DNA of 64,000 bases from Montifringilla adamsi (Eukaryota; Chordata; Aves; Passeriformes; Passeridae): positions 5,863,732 through 5,927,731 of the forward strand of contig JAGGNK010010226.1 of assembly GCA_017590115.1 (NCBI GenBank), read 5' to 3'. Each line of letters begins with the position of its first letter. The first letter of the stretch is position 1. The notes beneath the pieces were generated by a model, which saw only the letters and a list, made by a program, of their open reading frames with translations, was not told where the DNA came from and did no database searches. The translations under genes were made by a program, and so were the position numbers. This document shows, piece after piece, positions 12,047-25,039 of this stretch.

Positions 12047-15000
12047 GTCTTCCATTCATAATTAGTGTAGATTAACAAGAAAAGAGAGAGAAATGTTTTA
12101 TGATTTCCATATGTTTTGGTACCTTTAAAATAAAGGCATGGTAATACTTAAATAGTATTAAGCTTCAAACAGCTGGTACTGTGTTTGTTACTGTAATCAT
12201 CTCTCTAATTATAGTGGAATGTGACCAAAAAAAAGTAAAAAAGGAGGTTGCTTTGACAGCTCTGCACTCAGGGCTCCCAACAGGCCACCAATTAGAACCT
12301 GGAAAAAGGAAGGAACTTATAAAAACTAATGACTGCTCAGCAATGGGATATAGGTCTATTTTTGTTATAAAAGTTCTTTTTCCCCTTACAATAAATCTAG
12401 CCTCCTTTAGCTACAGCAACTTTATTTAGGTCACGTTCATGATATATAAACAAAATTAAAGATCTTTTTGTCAGTCAACACTTCTCCTCTGTTTTTTCAA
12501 CTCTATCCCATGGTTTCTATAAACAAGCAAAACCTGTCATGAACCTAAAAGTGAGTTCCTGATGATGAATGAAGAATATTCTGATTTCCAGGAGTACATG
12601 ATCAGTCTGAAGGGCTTTAGTCAGTGATTCTGTGTAAATTTGAACAAAATGATCCACATCCCACAGCATTCAGAGAACAGGTTTACAATGCACTTATCCA
12701 ACCTCTAACCATCAGTGAAGATATATTTTCTCTCAGGCTCAGTGTCATCTCCCATGCTTAAGGAAAAAAATCCAACTATATACACTATATAATATATATA
12801 GCAATGCTGAGCACTACCAATGTTACTTAACATTGGCAGCATGAAAGAGCTTAACACCCAGAATGAGATGCAGAATATGATCCCCTAAGGAAGTCAGTTA
12901 TCCCAGTGCAAGGTTTAATCCAGCTGCACAGAGGTTAATGGGTATCTTTTCTCTCACTCCAGTGCAGCTGGATTTGGCCTAAAGTACTTTCTCTGTAATG
13001 AAAAGAGCTTTTTGCCTCCGCTGCATTTCTGTTACTGCTGCTCTGTAGCTTCCATATCTTGTCTTTTCCACCATTCTGTTGTTGACATTTTAAAATAAAA
13101 TTACATTTCCAATGTACAAGCATAATAGTATGTGAATTCAAAACTCATTTAAGTGAAGGTAAATAAAGCTTTTCAAATGTTTTCAGATCTTGGTTTTGGT
13201 GCTTGTCTGAGTCTATTCCATAATACTTGGCAATTCAATTTTCTGTTTTGAAATTGCACAGAATGTTTTTCCACAGACAAGACTTGCCTAGGAAGTTCAA
13301 AGAAAGCCAAGATTGAACAGGCATTTTTTATTTTTAAACCCCTGCATTGAGGTTATTTGTACCCAGGAGCTCTGCTCAATGACAGCTGCACAATGAGAGC
13401 CTCAGCTGGAGGAAGGGTTTTGCTGGTATTGTCTGTCATTTCAATGTGAGATGGTTCTAGCAAGAACCACTTATCTATAAACACACACGGCATACAAGTA
13501 ATTTTGGCCTCATAGCCAAAAGACTCCTTTTAATTTAGCATTTAGAAACACAGCTGTTGATGGGAGAGGCTCCTCTTTTTTGGTTGGGGGGTTCATTGGT
13601 TGCTCAGTGGCTTAATCCAGCTTAAGAGCAAAGATCCTGATTCAGCCAAGGACTCATGCCTAAATACAATCACTTATATAAGCTGCAAAGTTGTCCCAAG
13701 TTTAGATGATGAAAAGCTGTAAAAGAAGAAAAATACAGTTTATACTCAAATACATGTGAAAAAAATCTATAGGGAGTAATCAAACTGACCTTTCAATAAC
13801 ATTTTTCTACTACCATTTTCTTCAGTTCTTTAAGGCTCCTATTTTCCACTGAACTTCCTTCTCCATTTTGTCTAGATATGATGAAGTCCACACACCTTTG
13901 AATGCCTTGCAATGAAAATCAAAAGTAATAGCCTCTCGAAGGTGTATAGGGTTGTTTTTAGTGCTTTTAATATTTGTATTAAAAGAGAGAATGTATAAAG
14001 AGATGAGAATGTCATCTTGAATACCTGCTACAATTTAGAATATGCTATAAAAGTCCCATCAGTTAGATTGTCTCATTGGCCCATCAGTTATTAGTATGGA
14101 ACAAATGTTCAATTGCTCCATTTCTCTTCATGGCATACCTTTGGTCACCAAAATTTTTGTATTTATATCAGCAATTATAGCAGTGGAAGACATTTCCTGA
14201 GAGAAGTCACAGAAATTTAAGAGAGTATTAATTTTTAATGACTCGCTATTTTCTTACCATTGCACATAATAGGCATTTTGAGAATACATCCTTGAAACTG
14301 CTCTAATACGTATTTCCTATTATTTCCAACATTGCAACAGGCACTCAGAAAGCTCTGCAAGAATCTCAGATGTTAGCAGGATGCGTTCCTACACTGTAAC
14401 ATTCCTTCCAGTTTCTGCTGTGAGGTTAAAATCTATGTGGTTCTGGAAGTCCAGCTTGTGAAAGCAGTTCATTAGTTAATGTAGTTTTCCCCCATTAACG
14501 GTTTCACTGAACAGACAGAAATTACTGTCAAAAACTAACATTGTCTCCTCCCACACTCTGCAGCTTCTTTCCTCTTCCCATGCAGCACTGTGACAGTGAT
14601 TGACAAACAAAGATTTGTGGGCCACAAGAGTAAAACCCTTTCCTTTATCAAAAGGTGTCTTGGTCTTATTAAGGCCTTGATTGCAAAGGAAGCTGCTTCT
14701 GAAGTTCACACTACACGTCATTTTAATCTAAAAGCGTAAACAGAAGATAAGCTCTTAACAACTACACAGGAAACTTGCATAACGCCTCTTGGGAAGCCCT
14801 ATTTCCACTCAGATCCTTGTGCCTGCCTGGTGGCCCCTGGGGATGTGCCCAGCCCGGCACATCAGCTTAGCCATGCTTGTCTCCTAACAAGCATTAACCT
14901 AGAGCAATGCACCATCCCAGTGGCTCACAACCTTTTCTGAGCTCCAAACCCAGCCCGGGTGTAAGAGGTTACTGTCCAACATGAGCAAAATGCAAGGCTC

Positions 15001-15364
15001 AAAAAGAGACAGATATGCAAAGGGTATTTTTTCCTCTTTTCAAACGTGTAGGACTGGATATTTCCACTAAACCTCCTGGAGGTGGACTGATATATCAGAG
15101 ATTTCCATGCAACTAGTTAAATCATGGTTTCTACTTGTTTCACACAGATGGAGCTGCAAGAAAAAGCATTTAAAAACCAAAACAACAACACAGAAAACAT
15201 GTCAGAGAGGGAATCTGGTCTGCTGACCTTCTCTAATGGTGCTGCAGCCAATCTAAAGAGGCTCAAATAGGATCTTTTCAGAACAAAACCAAAAAAATCG
15301 CAAAAAGTGATAATCAGCAACACTGATAGAAATGACACTATGGGGAGGGTTTGAACACATTCTG

Positions 15365-15393
15365 AAAAAAAAAAAAAAAAAAAAAAAAAAAAA
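15365..15393. repeat. Poly(A) tract, 29 bases
   Basis: An uninterrupted A-run. The open frames with Lys or Phe runs across it are compositional artefacts. Confidence 0.97.
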
Positions 15394-18300
15394 GCCAGAA
15401 AAGGCTGACATCTCAAAGAACACCTGCAGGGGGACATGGAGATCCACACCCCACAAGGATGGTTCAGCTGCCCCTTCCTTCAGCCTCCCCCAGCAGCAGA
15501 GCTGTGCACAGGCTGCTCCCAGGCACCACTTTCCTGGTGTTGCAGGTCTAGCTCAGGGAAGCTATCTCACACAGAGAGCTTTCTTCTCACTTCAAAAGCC
15601 ACACAACCTTCATTCTTTCCCCTGTTGCATTCCCCTTCCTGCACACACACCTAGTTTTTAACCAAAGTAAAAAATTTCGTTTATAATGCCACCTCTGAGA
15701 CCACGCTGTGCACCTCTACTGGCATAACGAGTTGGTTATAATGGCACAGATTTATTCTGCAGTGTAAAAGAATAAAATCTCAGAGCAAACCAGAGAGAGC
15801 TGTAAAAGAAGATACGGGTAAAGCACACAGCTTTACTGAATGACCAGTTTCACAGTAAGGTACATCACCATCCATTTCACCTCCTGCTCAACAGCTTTCC
15901 CCTGCCTTGTTTCCCAGCTTGAACTCTTGAGATGAGATCAGCTGTTCATACCCAGCTCATAAACAGCTGGAGAGATTTACCCTGCTGTGAAGGAAACTTT
16001 GTTTGTGCCACTCAGGACAATTAGCTCAATCTTAATTCCTCTGCTAAGGACAGAAAAGCAGCCTGATGTGACAGTGCACCACAAAAGCTAAATACATATA
16101 CAGGTGTCCTTGAAATAGCTGGTAAATATGAGAGCCTGTACATGGTTTTTAATGGTAGATTTACAGTTTAAACCACTAAACCTTAAAAAAAATGAAGACA
16201 AAACCTCTATAGGTATATTCAGTCCAAAGCCATTTCCTTTCACTGTGGTTATACAGCTACTTTTCATGTTAAGTTCAGCAAAAATGCTATTGCCTTCAAT
16301 AATAATTAGAGAGGTGGCAGCAAGGGTTTTCTAATTAAAACAGATTTAACTTTTGTATGTTAATTACTCTCAGTTAGTATCAATCAAGTAAAGAAATAAT
16401 GGGGTCGTTTCACATTTAAATCACAGAAGCTTCAAGCATAAGCTGCCTTAGAGGAAATTAGCGTGTAATTTAACAGTGTTATTAATAATTGCTTGTAAAT
16501 GGTAACAGCCAAGCTGTTGTGCAGGCTGTGCCTGGTGGTTACAATTATAACCATCCACACGAAAATTGACAGAGGTAAATTCTAAATAATCCCTTCTCAG
16601 GATTTCACTCTGCTCATTTTGTTTACACCTCCTGCCTTCGTAATTAGCGTTATCCATCACTGCCTGTCAGCAAGGCATTCGTCTCACAGGGCATCCCTGC
16701 CTGTGCTCACCTGCCTGCCGACAGCAGGGGGACCTCCCTGTTCTCCCAGCTGCTCTCTGCTGCACTCACGGGCAATTTCCCAGCGTAAAGAGCTGCTTTT
16801 ACATGCAGCAGCTAAGGCACAGTGAGACTCTGCTCACACCACAGCCCTAAATGTGCCACTGCTCTGTGAGAACTAATTAATAGCACTGTCCACTGACACA
16901 TTTAAACTTCCTTTTGCCTGTGCAGTCTCTATTAGTAGACTAAATATATAATCAGGCAACTGGTACATGTTGTCCACAGGGGAAAAAAATAGATATTTAT
17001 CTTCATAATAAGCTTAAAGCCTTAAGTTTTGTCTAGTGTTTTCTGAAGGGGTGCACAGAATGGGTACGCATCTCACAATTATATAGGAGCAGTTTGAGGA
17101 AGCAGGTCAAATTTGATATCAAAATGATGTTTACCTTCAGCTCAGCTATAATTTTACTCAAGGACTTTTGGCAGCAGGAAATTCTGTGCTATCTCATTCC
17201 AAGAAGCAACACCTATTATTGTACATCCACCAAAATAAAAGACTGGCCCCCTTAAAGAGTTCATTTCAAGTGCAATCTGCTCTAAAAATTGTCCTTGGGG
17301 AAAACCCCAAAAAATTATAAACATTAAAAAAAAATAGTGGGGTGGGGAGAACCTTTAATCCACAAGACTGCATGACTCCCTCAGTAAAGAAACTAAACAC
17401 ATAAGTACAACAAAACACAAGAAACACATCATGTTATGCCTCTAAGCTTTCTCCTACGTAACAATTTCAGCCAACTTTCAAAAGTTCTACTAAATGAGCA
17501 GGAGAGTTGCTGCAAAGCCAAGTAACATCATCAACTTCAGCAACAGAATCACAGAAAATAGAAGACCCTTAGCTTAGCAGTTTTAGCTGATTTCAGTGCT
17601 CCTGACAAGACCCTACAGAAAACAAAGAAGGCCATTTTATTGGTGAAAAATAAATGAAAACTTACCTGAGTTGTAAGCATTTTTCAGGAACAGTCAGGTG
17701 AAATATCACAAAATCATTTATCTCTTTCTTCAACTTGGTCAGCAGTCAGGTCAGCTGTATATTTATATGTAATTACCCTGACCTTCAATTAAAAAAATAA
17801 GCTTTTCCTTATAGTACAATACACTGATCACAAAGTATAATGTTTATTTCTATCCTGGAACTGAATTCTCCTTGAATAATGCTCATTCAGTGAGCCAACA
17901 CCTACAAAACCAGAGCAACTTCCACCACCCTGCATTTCCCAACCAATGCTTCCTCCCTCCAGACATTATATCAGGGTGCTAAGAAGTCTGTCTACATTCA
18001 GCTGTGTACTGAAAAAGGCAACACCTGCTACAGAGCTCTGATGCGCACAAAACAGAATCAAGGGTGGTACTGCTTTTTGGGGTTTTTTTTTCTTGATAAC
18101 TTTTGGGTATTAAAGCACTTCCATAGCAGGACAGAAAGAACAAAGTGGAGGAATTGTTTTGCTGAACTTCTGGGAAGTTTTCATAGACAGCTTCCCCTTA
18201 GTGAATCAGTTTATAGGCTGAGAGGGAAAAAAAAATCTAAAATCTGCTTTCTTCTACCCATTTGAACTTTTAGGAGCCATGACTAGGATAGGAACATGGA

Positions 18301-20580
18301 GAAAAGCACATATGGCTGAGGAGCAGTACTGACAGAGAGAGCTGCACTCCTGTACAGCTCCTGGCTCTTTGCAGGGGTTGTGCAAAGCTGTGTCTTTTTC
18401 AGAGCCTGACCACTGTTTGTAGCAGACACAAATTGCATTTGGATCCCACAGCATTTCCTCTACCATGGCATCACATTTTTCTCTCCTGAAAATATTATTT
18501 CAGAGCTCAGTAAGTTGCTCTCTCTTAGGCCACTCTTTTCCTGAGATTTATTTTAAGTTCTCTCCTTCCTCGAGCCTGTGGTGCTCCTCTCAGGGAGGAA
18601 CAGGGAATGCTATCGATGCACCTGCTCAGAGATCACAGTAAGGCACTTACAGCTTCCCATATGGGAATGAATCCCTTAAACCTACAGACAGCAGAAAAAC
18701 ACATCAAAATGTATGGCTCTGAGAGACCAGGCCAGCCCCACCCCACTGAGAGCGTTTTTTTTTTAAATTTATAATTTACAAAGATAGTGCTGGGCAGCAA
18801 AGGAATAAAGGTAAAAGTCAATTCCCCCCCGCCTTTTTTTTTTTTTCTTTCTTTTTTTCAGACCTTGAAAGAAAGCAGTGTAGAAAGCAGATTGGGCTGG
18901 CTGGATGCAGCTCCCTCACCTCACTCACGCTGCACAGTGTGGGAGGTGACAGGGATGTGATCCACGGCAATGGCACATCTGTCCTGAGGAGCCAGCAGGA
19001 TGCTGGGGATGATTTTCTGCCTTTTGTCCGCTTTCAGGCTGCTTAACGTCAGCGTTAAGTGAGTGTGAATGAGCATAAGCAGCGCTGAGTGGGGACATTT
19101 CACACCCACTTGGTGCAGGTGCAAAGAACTGTGCAAAGTGCAGAGCAGGGAGCACAACACACCCCTCACACAATCCTGCTAAGGCTGGGAACAGTGCACG
19201 AGGAAATCATCCCTTGGTGAGAGTGAGTTTTGGTGCATTTAAACCTAAACGTTTTTTACTCTTTCCAACAGGGCTGTACTTCCCAGATTAATGAGAGTGA
19301 CAAGAGTTGGATTTGGCCTCTATTCTTTACGCTCTGTCCTTTCCAGGCTTCCTGTGATAATACTGCCAATACAGCTCTGACTTCTTGGGTTTCCTGTTGA
19401 AGTTAGGATCTTGGCCCCCAAAATGGGTGGGGGGAAAAAGCCCAAAACAACTTAAACATCTCCAGGCCTTTCCTTTCTCTCACAGTAGCCAAATTATTAC
19501 AACTGCAGCAGCACGGTTCCATTTCACCTTGATCCAAAGATGGATGTAAAGCTGGGTCTTCTGAGCTATTTTGGAGGACAAGGATCTGATGAACCACTTC
19601 TAAAATTGTTTCCAATTTGTGCTGTTGTACAACATGTCCAGTAACCACAGAACAACAAGAGTGTAACTCAATTCTTGTGCACTGCAAGGGTTCAGACGGC
19701 TTAATGACGGATAATAGCTCACAGTTCACAAATGTCTTATTCTCTTAGGTTTAGCTTAGTTCAAGAACATTCTGTCTACAGATATACGCAGTCAAATTAT
19801 ATGTGAGGAGAAAAAATACAACGTGGATAAACACCAACGTGACAGTGTCAGCCACAGGAGATTGCAATGATACAGGACTGTCACTTCAGAGCAGAAAAAT
19901 TCACCTCCCAATGACTACATAATATTAGCACTCTCAAAAGTCATGATGCAAAGGACAAAAGCTTTATTGCTAACTGTCTTAGCCCAGGTTGCTGATATTA
20001 ATATTGAAAGACCCCAAACAACAAACCAACATACACCACCCCAGCAGAAATCTCCCATTAAATGGAAAAAAAACCAGATATCAGGAAGGCCTAGCAGTCA
20101 AACTTCACATTGACAACGAAAAATTGCACTCTTCATGCAAATACACTGGCTTGTGTAAGAAGATTTGAGTTTTAGACCACTTTGGATACTCATTTATGGT
20201 TCCTGACGATTCCAAGCTTGGTGCAAGCAGAAGGAATGGCCACTCTTACAAAGATTAAGAAGCAGCAGCCAGATGCATGAGCTCCCAGAAGTGGTTCCAG
20301 CTCTCACAGGCTGAATCCTTGTGGGAAGGACTGCTTCAAAAAGCAGTAGTAGTGTTGGTATCCCTGAGGAGCCACTGGTGTTGGACATGAAGCAACAATC
20401 TCATCCCTGCTGGGAGGGTTTGAGTCACGGCTCCTGGTGTCCCTCCTAAGAAGCTCTGCTTCCAGGCCTTTTTCATCATCTGGGGTTATTAATGATGGGG
20501 CCATAAATTAACCCAGATTATAAAAGCAATACATCCTGACAGGTACTGGGAGCGATGGCTGCAGCCCCTGCCGTGTGGTG

Positions 20581-20624
20581 TGACAGTCACAAAGCCCTGC
20601 CAGTGTGACATATTGTGACTGTCA
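20581..20624. repeat. Perfect 12-bp inverted repeat with a 20-nt loop
   Basis: TGACAGTCACAA at 20581-20592 is the exact reverse complement of TTGTGACTGTCA at 20613-20624. The 20 bases between them would form the loop. The pairing is interrupted immediately outside the stem. GTGAC/TGACA words recur inside the loop, so a cluster of binding sites for TGACAG-type homeodomain (MEIS/TGIF) factors is an alternative to an RNA hairpin. I see no known microRNA sequence in it. Confidence 0.7.
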
Positions 20625-23600
20625 GCTGCAGAGCCACCCCCTCATGCCAAAACCAACAGAGACTCACTGAGGCCCAGCAAAAAGCAGCACATAATTCAGT
20701 AAATAATTCTCTCTGAAAAGCCCTTGAGTATGGCTAAATAATGACCTTGTTTACCTCATTTAGCCCCAAGTTCTCCAAGTAAGAGTTGGCCATGAAGAGT
20801 TCTTGCGCTCGCTGATATCCAGCCGGGACAACGTGTCCTGTCTTTGTTTTCAGCCATCAGGCTTGTGTCAAACACACCCTGACAGCTGCAAAATTTTTTG
20901 GTGAAAACAATAATTCCACTTTTCCTTTCCATCAGCCTGCAGATGGTTTAAATCTGACCCATCAAACAGCAAAGAAAAAATATAAAGAAAAATAATATTC
21001 CAGCTGAAATGAAATTACAATGATTACTGATTTCAAAAAAAGAAAATATGAAATCTCAGGTCTAGGATTTGCATAAGAGTCCTTCTAATGGTGAATTAAG
21101 CTGTGCACAGGAGAACTGGAGGTTTTATCAGTTGATCTGGGTTCTCTATACTTCCTTCAGACCTCTGCAAACTAGCAAACAGCAACATAGAAAATAATCA
21201 GCAATGTCTGTCACGGATGACAGCTGCATCTTCTCCTTCACTAGGGAGAACCTTTGTTAGGAACCACAGAAATACGGCCCAAAATATTAGAAGAGAATTT
21301 CTGAAGGCACAGATCTGAAGCTTGGGCAACACATTCACTTTCAGTGTTAAGTTTCTCCATGTTTCAAATCCAAATAAAAAACTTATGTGATTGTCAGTTT
21401 GTTATCAATTCCCTGCACCACAAACACTGTTTTTCAAGTGCCCACTGTGAATGATAGTTTGTCCATGAAGAACATCGAGGTTTTGCTGGTCAGGCACTGT
21501 CCAACTGGTTCCAGTGCCTGTTTGACAGGACCAGCACACACTGCAAAGTATCATGGACACAAAAGAAATTCCTTCCTGCCCAGGGAACTGGGGGGGAAGG
21601 ATGAAATGCCATGTCTTGTGCTGGTCTCACCACAACGTGTAGGCATTGGAAGGAAGAGGAAAGAAAGAAGTTCAGCGTCCCATTCTTGACTGTTTCTGCC
21701 TCTCTGTTTGGCTCACCCAAATCTGGCACAAGTAGGGTATTCTGGTCTTTTGGTGTCTACCTTCATGCAAAAGCAACTTCTCCATCACTGATGAGAACAG
21801 AAAACCTGGCCACATGTGAGCCCCAAAGCAGTAACATTTTTTTTGAGCCATGGGCTTTAACAGTGATTTCAAAGACTCTACTGCATCATCCAGACTGGTA
21901 GCAATTTCTGGTCATTTCCAGGTGAAACTGGAGGTGGAATATATGCAGTCACTGGAAGATTTTATATGGAGTAAGAGCTGAGGAAAAGAGTTCACTTGAA
22001 AGCTCTGTAAAGTAGGAGAATGTAGCATTAAAGAATTGCAAATTGCTACAGATTGCCAGAGCGTCCATCCCCACAGTGATGGGGACACAGGTAAGGTGCA
22101 TTACAACACAGGTCAGGTGATGATGAGGTTCAGTACTAGATCTCATAAAGATCTCCTCAAGGATGTTCACAGAGAAATGTCAGTGACAGCAAGGCAAAGA
22201 CTGCCTGGGAGCAAAGAGAATGAGCAGCAGCAAATCTGATACACTTAAGCTATTTCCCTCAACAGAATAAATGAGACTTTTCCTGAGGGAGCCAAAAGTC
22301 TCCTGAGCTGCTGTACTTCCACTTTGTCCGTCACCCAGGCTGCAGTTCCTGCCAAGCACTTCCATTTGCTGTGACTGAAATCACCAAGCAAACAGAAGGA
22401 GCTTGCACTTGTTCTGCACCTTTGGACATTTGCAGATCCATGTGTCCCAGCTGATGGACAGGACAAACTCAGTGTGAACACAGGAGGGTGACACAGAGCT
22501 GCTGCCCCAAGGGCCTGGACATCCACACTGGCAGACAGCCAGGAGTTTGGAATACTGCCCTTAAAGCAGTGGGACTGGAAAACAAGAGCAAGGAAAGAGG
22601 TGGAAAAAAAATCAGTGAAAACAACAGGTGGCTAAGTCACACCAAATATCCTGTAGAACTTGCAAGTGGTACAGTTACTACGCATAGAGGATTAATTACC
22701 CTCCGGAAGGGTGTCTAAAAAGCAGCATAATGCTCAATTAAAAAAAAAAAATATGTTAAGAGTTTTGGCGATTTTATTTTTTCCTTCTCACTGCAGTGCA
22801 CTGACATGGGGATGTAGGCTTCGGCTCTCCTTGGCTAAATAAAGGCTAAATTGAGGTTGCAAAAAAAGAGGTTGTCGTCCTCTCCTAAGCAACAGATTCA
22901 GCTCAGGAAATGGAGCTCCGTGCGCTGGTGACTAATGCTGCTGTCACGCTCCTTGCGCTGCCCAAGGACGGCTCTGCTCTCCCGCTGCCCCTCCTGAAGG
23001 GCCAAGTCCAGGCAGACCCAGCACTGTCCCACCTCCAGAGAGAAGGGATTCCTCTGTGCTGCACTCAGGTGCTCCGTGGAAAGCAGTTCCACCGTTCACC
23101 AGGAGGTTCTTCACAGGATTTCAGGCAGATTTCAGGGGAATCGCTCCGGCCTCCTCCCTCTCTGTCCAGTGGGAATCACAGATTATCTTGGAACAGACAC
23201 AGATGCTTAAAAAAAAAAGACAGGATGGTGGAAAAAAACATTACACAAAGCCTCCTCACGTGAGCAATGAGTACACCCCACAGCTGTCAGCTTTGTTTTG
23301 CATATTTTACATATTTACATACACAAGATATTTCCAAACATCCTTGTGTTTATTTAAAACTCCATCAGAAACATGTCTGGTAAAACAGATCCAGTGCAAA
23401 TATATTTACTGGATGACACTTCTCTGCATTGTTTTTAAAATGCATTGGGGGTCCAAGGCTCAAAAAAAAAAAATAAAAAAAATAAAAGAAGTCAGTTTTC
23501 CAAATGAGGAAGAGCTAACCCTGTAATCCTTCAGCATTCACCTTACAGCAAAGGCCTTCAGCCAAACAGACTGCAAATGAATGAAGCAACACTTCTAAAA

Positions 23601-25016
23601 CAAGAACAGCTGCTACATTAGAGAAAGGGCTTTTTCTGCTCGCATGTCACACATGCCAGTTGCTTATGGGTGGGTGGTGGGGATGGGCTGGAATGGGAAT
23701 AAGTCCTTCGAAGGAAAGGCTGAATAGCCCTCCTCAGATGGTGTGGAGAAGTTAAAAAAATCCGAGTTCAAGATCAGAAAAGGGGGGTGGGTGTAGGTGT
23801 GTGCCTCCTCCTAAAGGCATATCCTAGCTTAAAAACAGGCAGTGACACCCACGTGCACGCTCATCTTCAGGGAGTACTAACTCCCATCCAGAAAAGGTCA
23901 GAACAACACCTGAGGAAGAGCTTCACCACAAACATTTCTGCTTTTTCTTTTGACAGCATCCTTTCTCTCCCAGCCCATCCAGCCAGCCACAGGCCTGGCC
24001 AGCCCCACTGCCCAGAGCCACTCTCTGAGGGCAAAACACGGCTGGGAAGTCATGGGAAAGAGCACAGGGATGACTTCCCACATCCTCCCCCAGTGAGAAA
24101 ACCAAGGGGGTAGGAGGGATCATGGGCTGCCTGCTGCTCCACCTTACCTCATCATGCTGCCTTGCCAGGTGGAGCAGAGCTCTGTCCCTCAGAGCCAAGG
24201 GAGTAACTTCTCCACGAGAGCAAACCAGAAAGAAAAGGGTGCAGAGCGAGCAGGGCTAGCTGGGCAATTTGTGGCATTCCCATTCAGCATGGGCCCTGTT
24301 GCTCACAAGACAGACAGGGCAGTGCAGGAAAAACACACCAGCAAGTAGGGAAGACTTATCCAGACTGCAACCCCAAAAGGGCTTTACTGATGGCATTCTA
24401 CAGAAGCCTCCTCATTGGCTTCTACACAGATGCCAAAAAATAAGTGCATACCTTTTACACAGGCCATTTGAGAGAGACCAGAGAGTTTCCCACTGAGAAA
24501 CTGGCTTCCTTAAAGTTGATTTTTCTCTTTATCCATCTCCATCAGAAAAGAATAGAGTGCTATTCTTAAAAGGGAACAGATTTTTTGGTTTTGGCCAGAG
24601 ATAGAAATCTTTGTTGCTATATTTGGCTTCCAATGCAGGACTCTCTGCTTGCTGGTGGGAGGAGGAAATTAGAGCTGGTGTTATTCATAACTAAATGGGC
24701 ACGGAAAACAAACCACCTCCCTTTGAACCTCGGTGCTACTATGGGCATTCACATAACAAATCATTTTCAAAGCCTGTGATACCTCTGTACATGCAACAGC
24801 CAACATCAAAACTTTATTACCCACTCATTTTCCCATAGCGATAAACTGTTGCAGATGTACAGTTATTGTCAAGGCAAACACATTGGGGCAGTTCCTGGTG
24901 TTGGTTTGTTGTTTTGTTTGTTTTTTTTTTTAATATAATTTCTTTCTTGTCTTCAAAGAAAGCAAAAGTGATATTTTGAAGGAGAGACAGTTACTGGAAG
25001 GCTGTGGCATCCAGCC

Positions 25017-25039
25017 CCCCTCCTCCTCCTCCTCCTCCC
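25017..25039. repeat. CCT-type trinucleotide repeat
   Basis: A (TCC)n run of about seven units at the edge of a GC-rich block (25.0-25.35 kb). Confidence 0.9.

Larger units (their letters stand above)
7531..15364. other. Intergenic sequence with homopolymers, no gene seen
   Basis: Holds the A30 tract at 9.1 kb, the C16 tract at 12.0 kb and a GC-richer block at about 10.88-11.34 kb. Open frames of up to 180 codons cross that block on both strands but resemble no family I know. The stretch at about 14030-14300 is rich in TTAAT/ATTA words and looks like a non-coding regulatory element, without proof. Confidence 0.7.
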
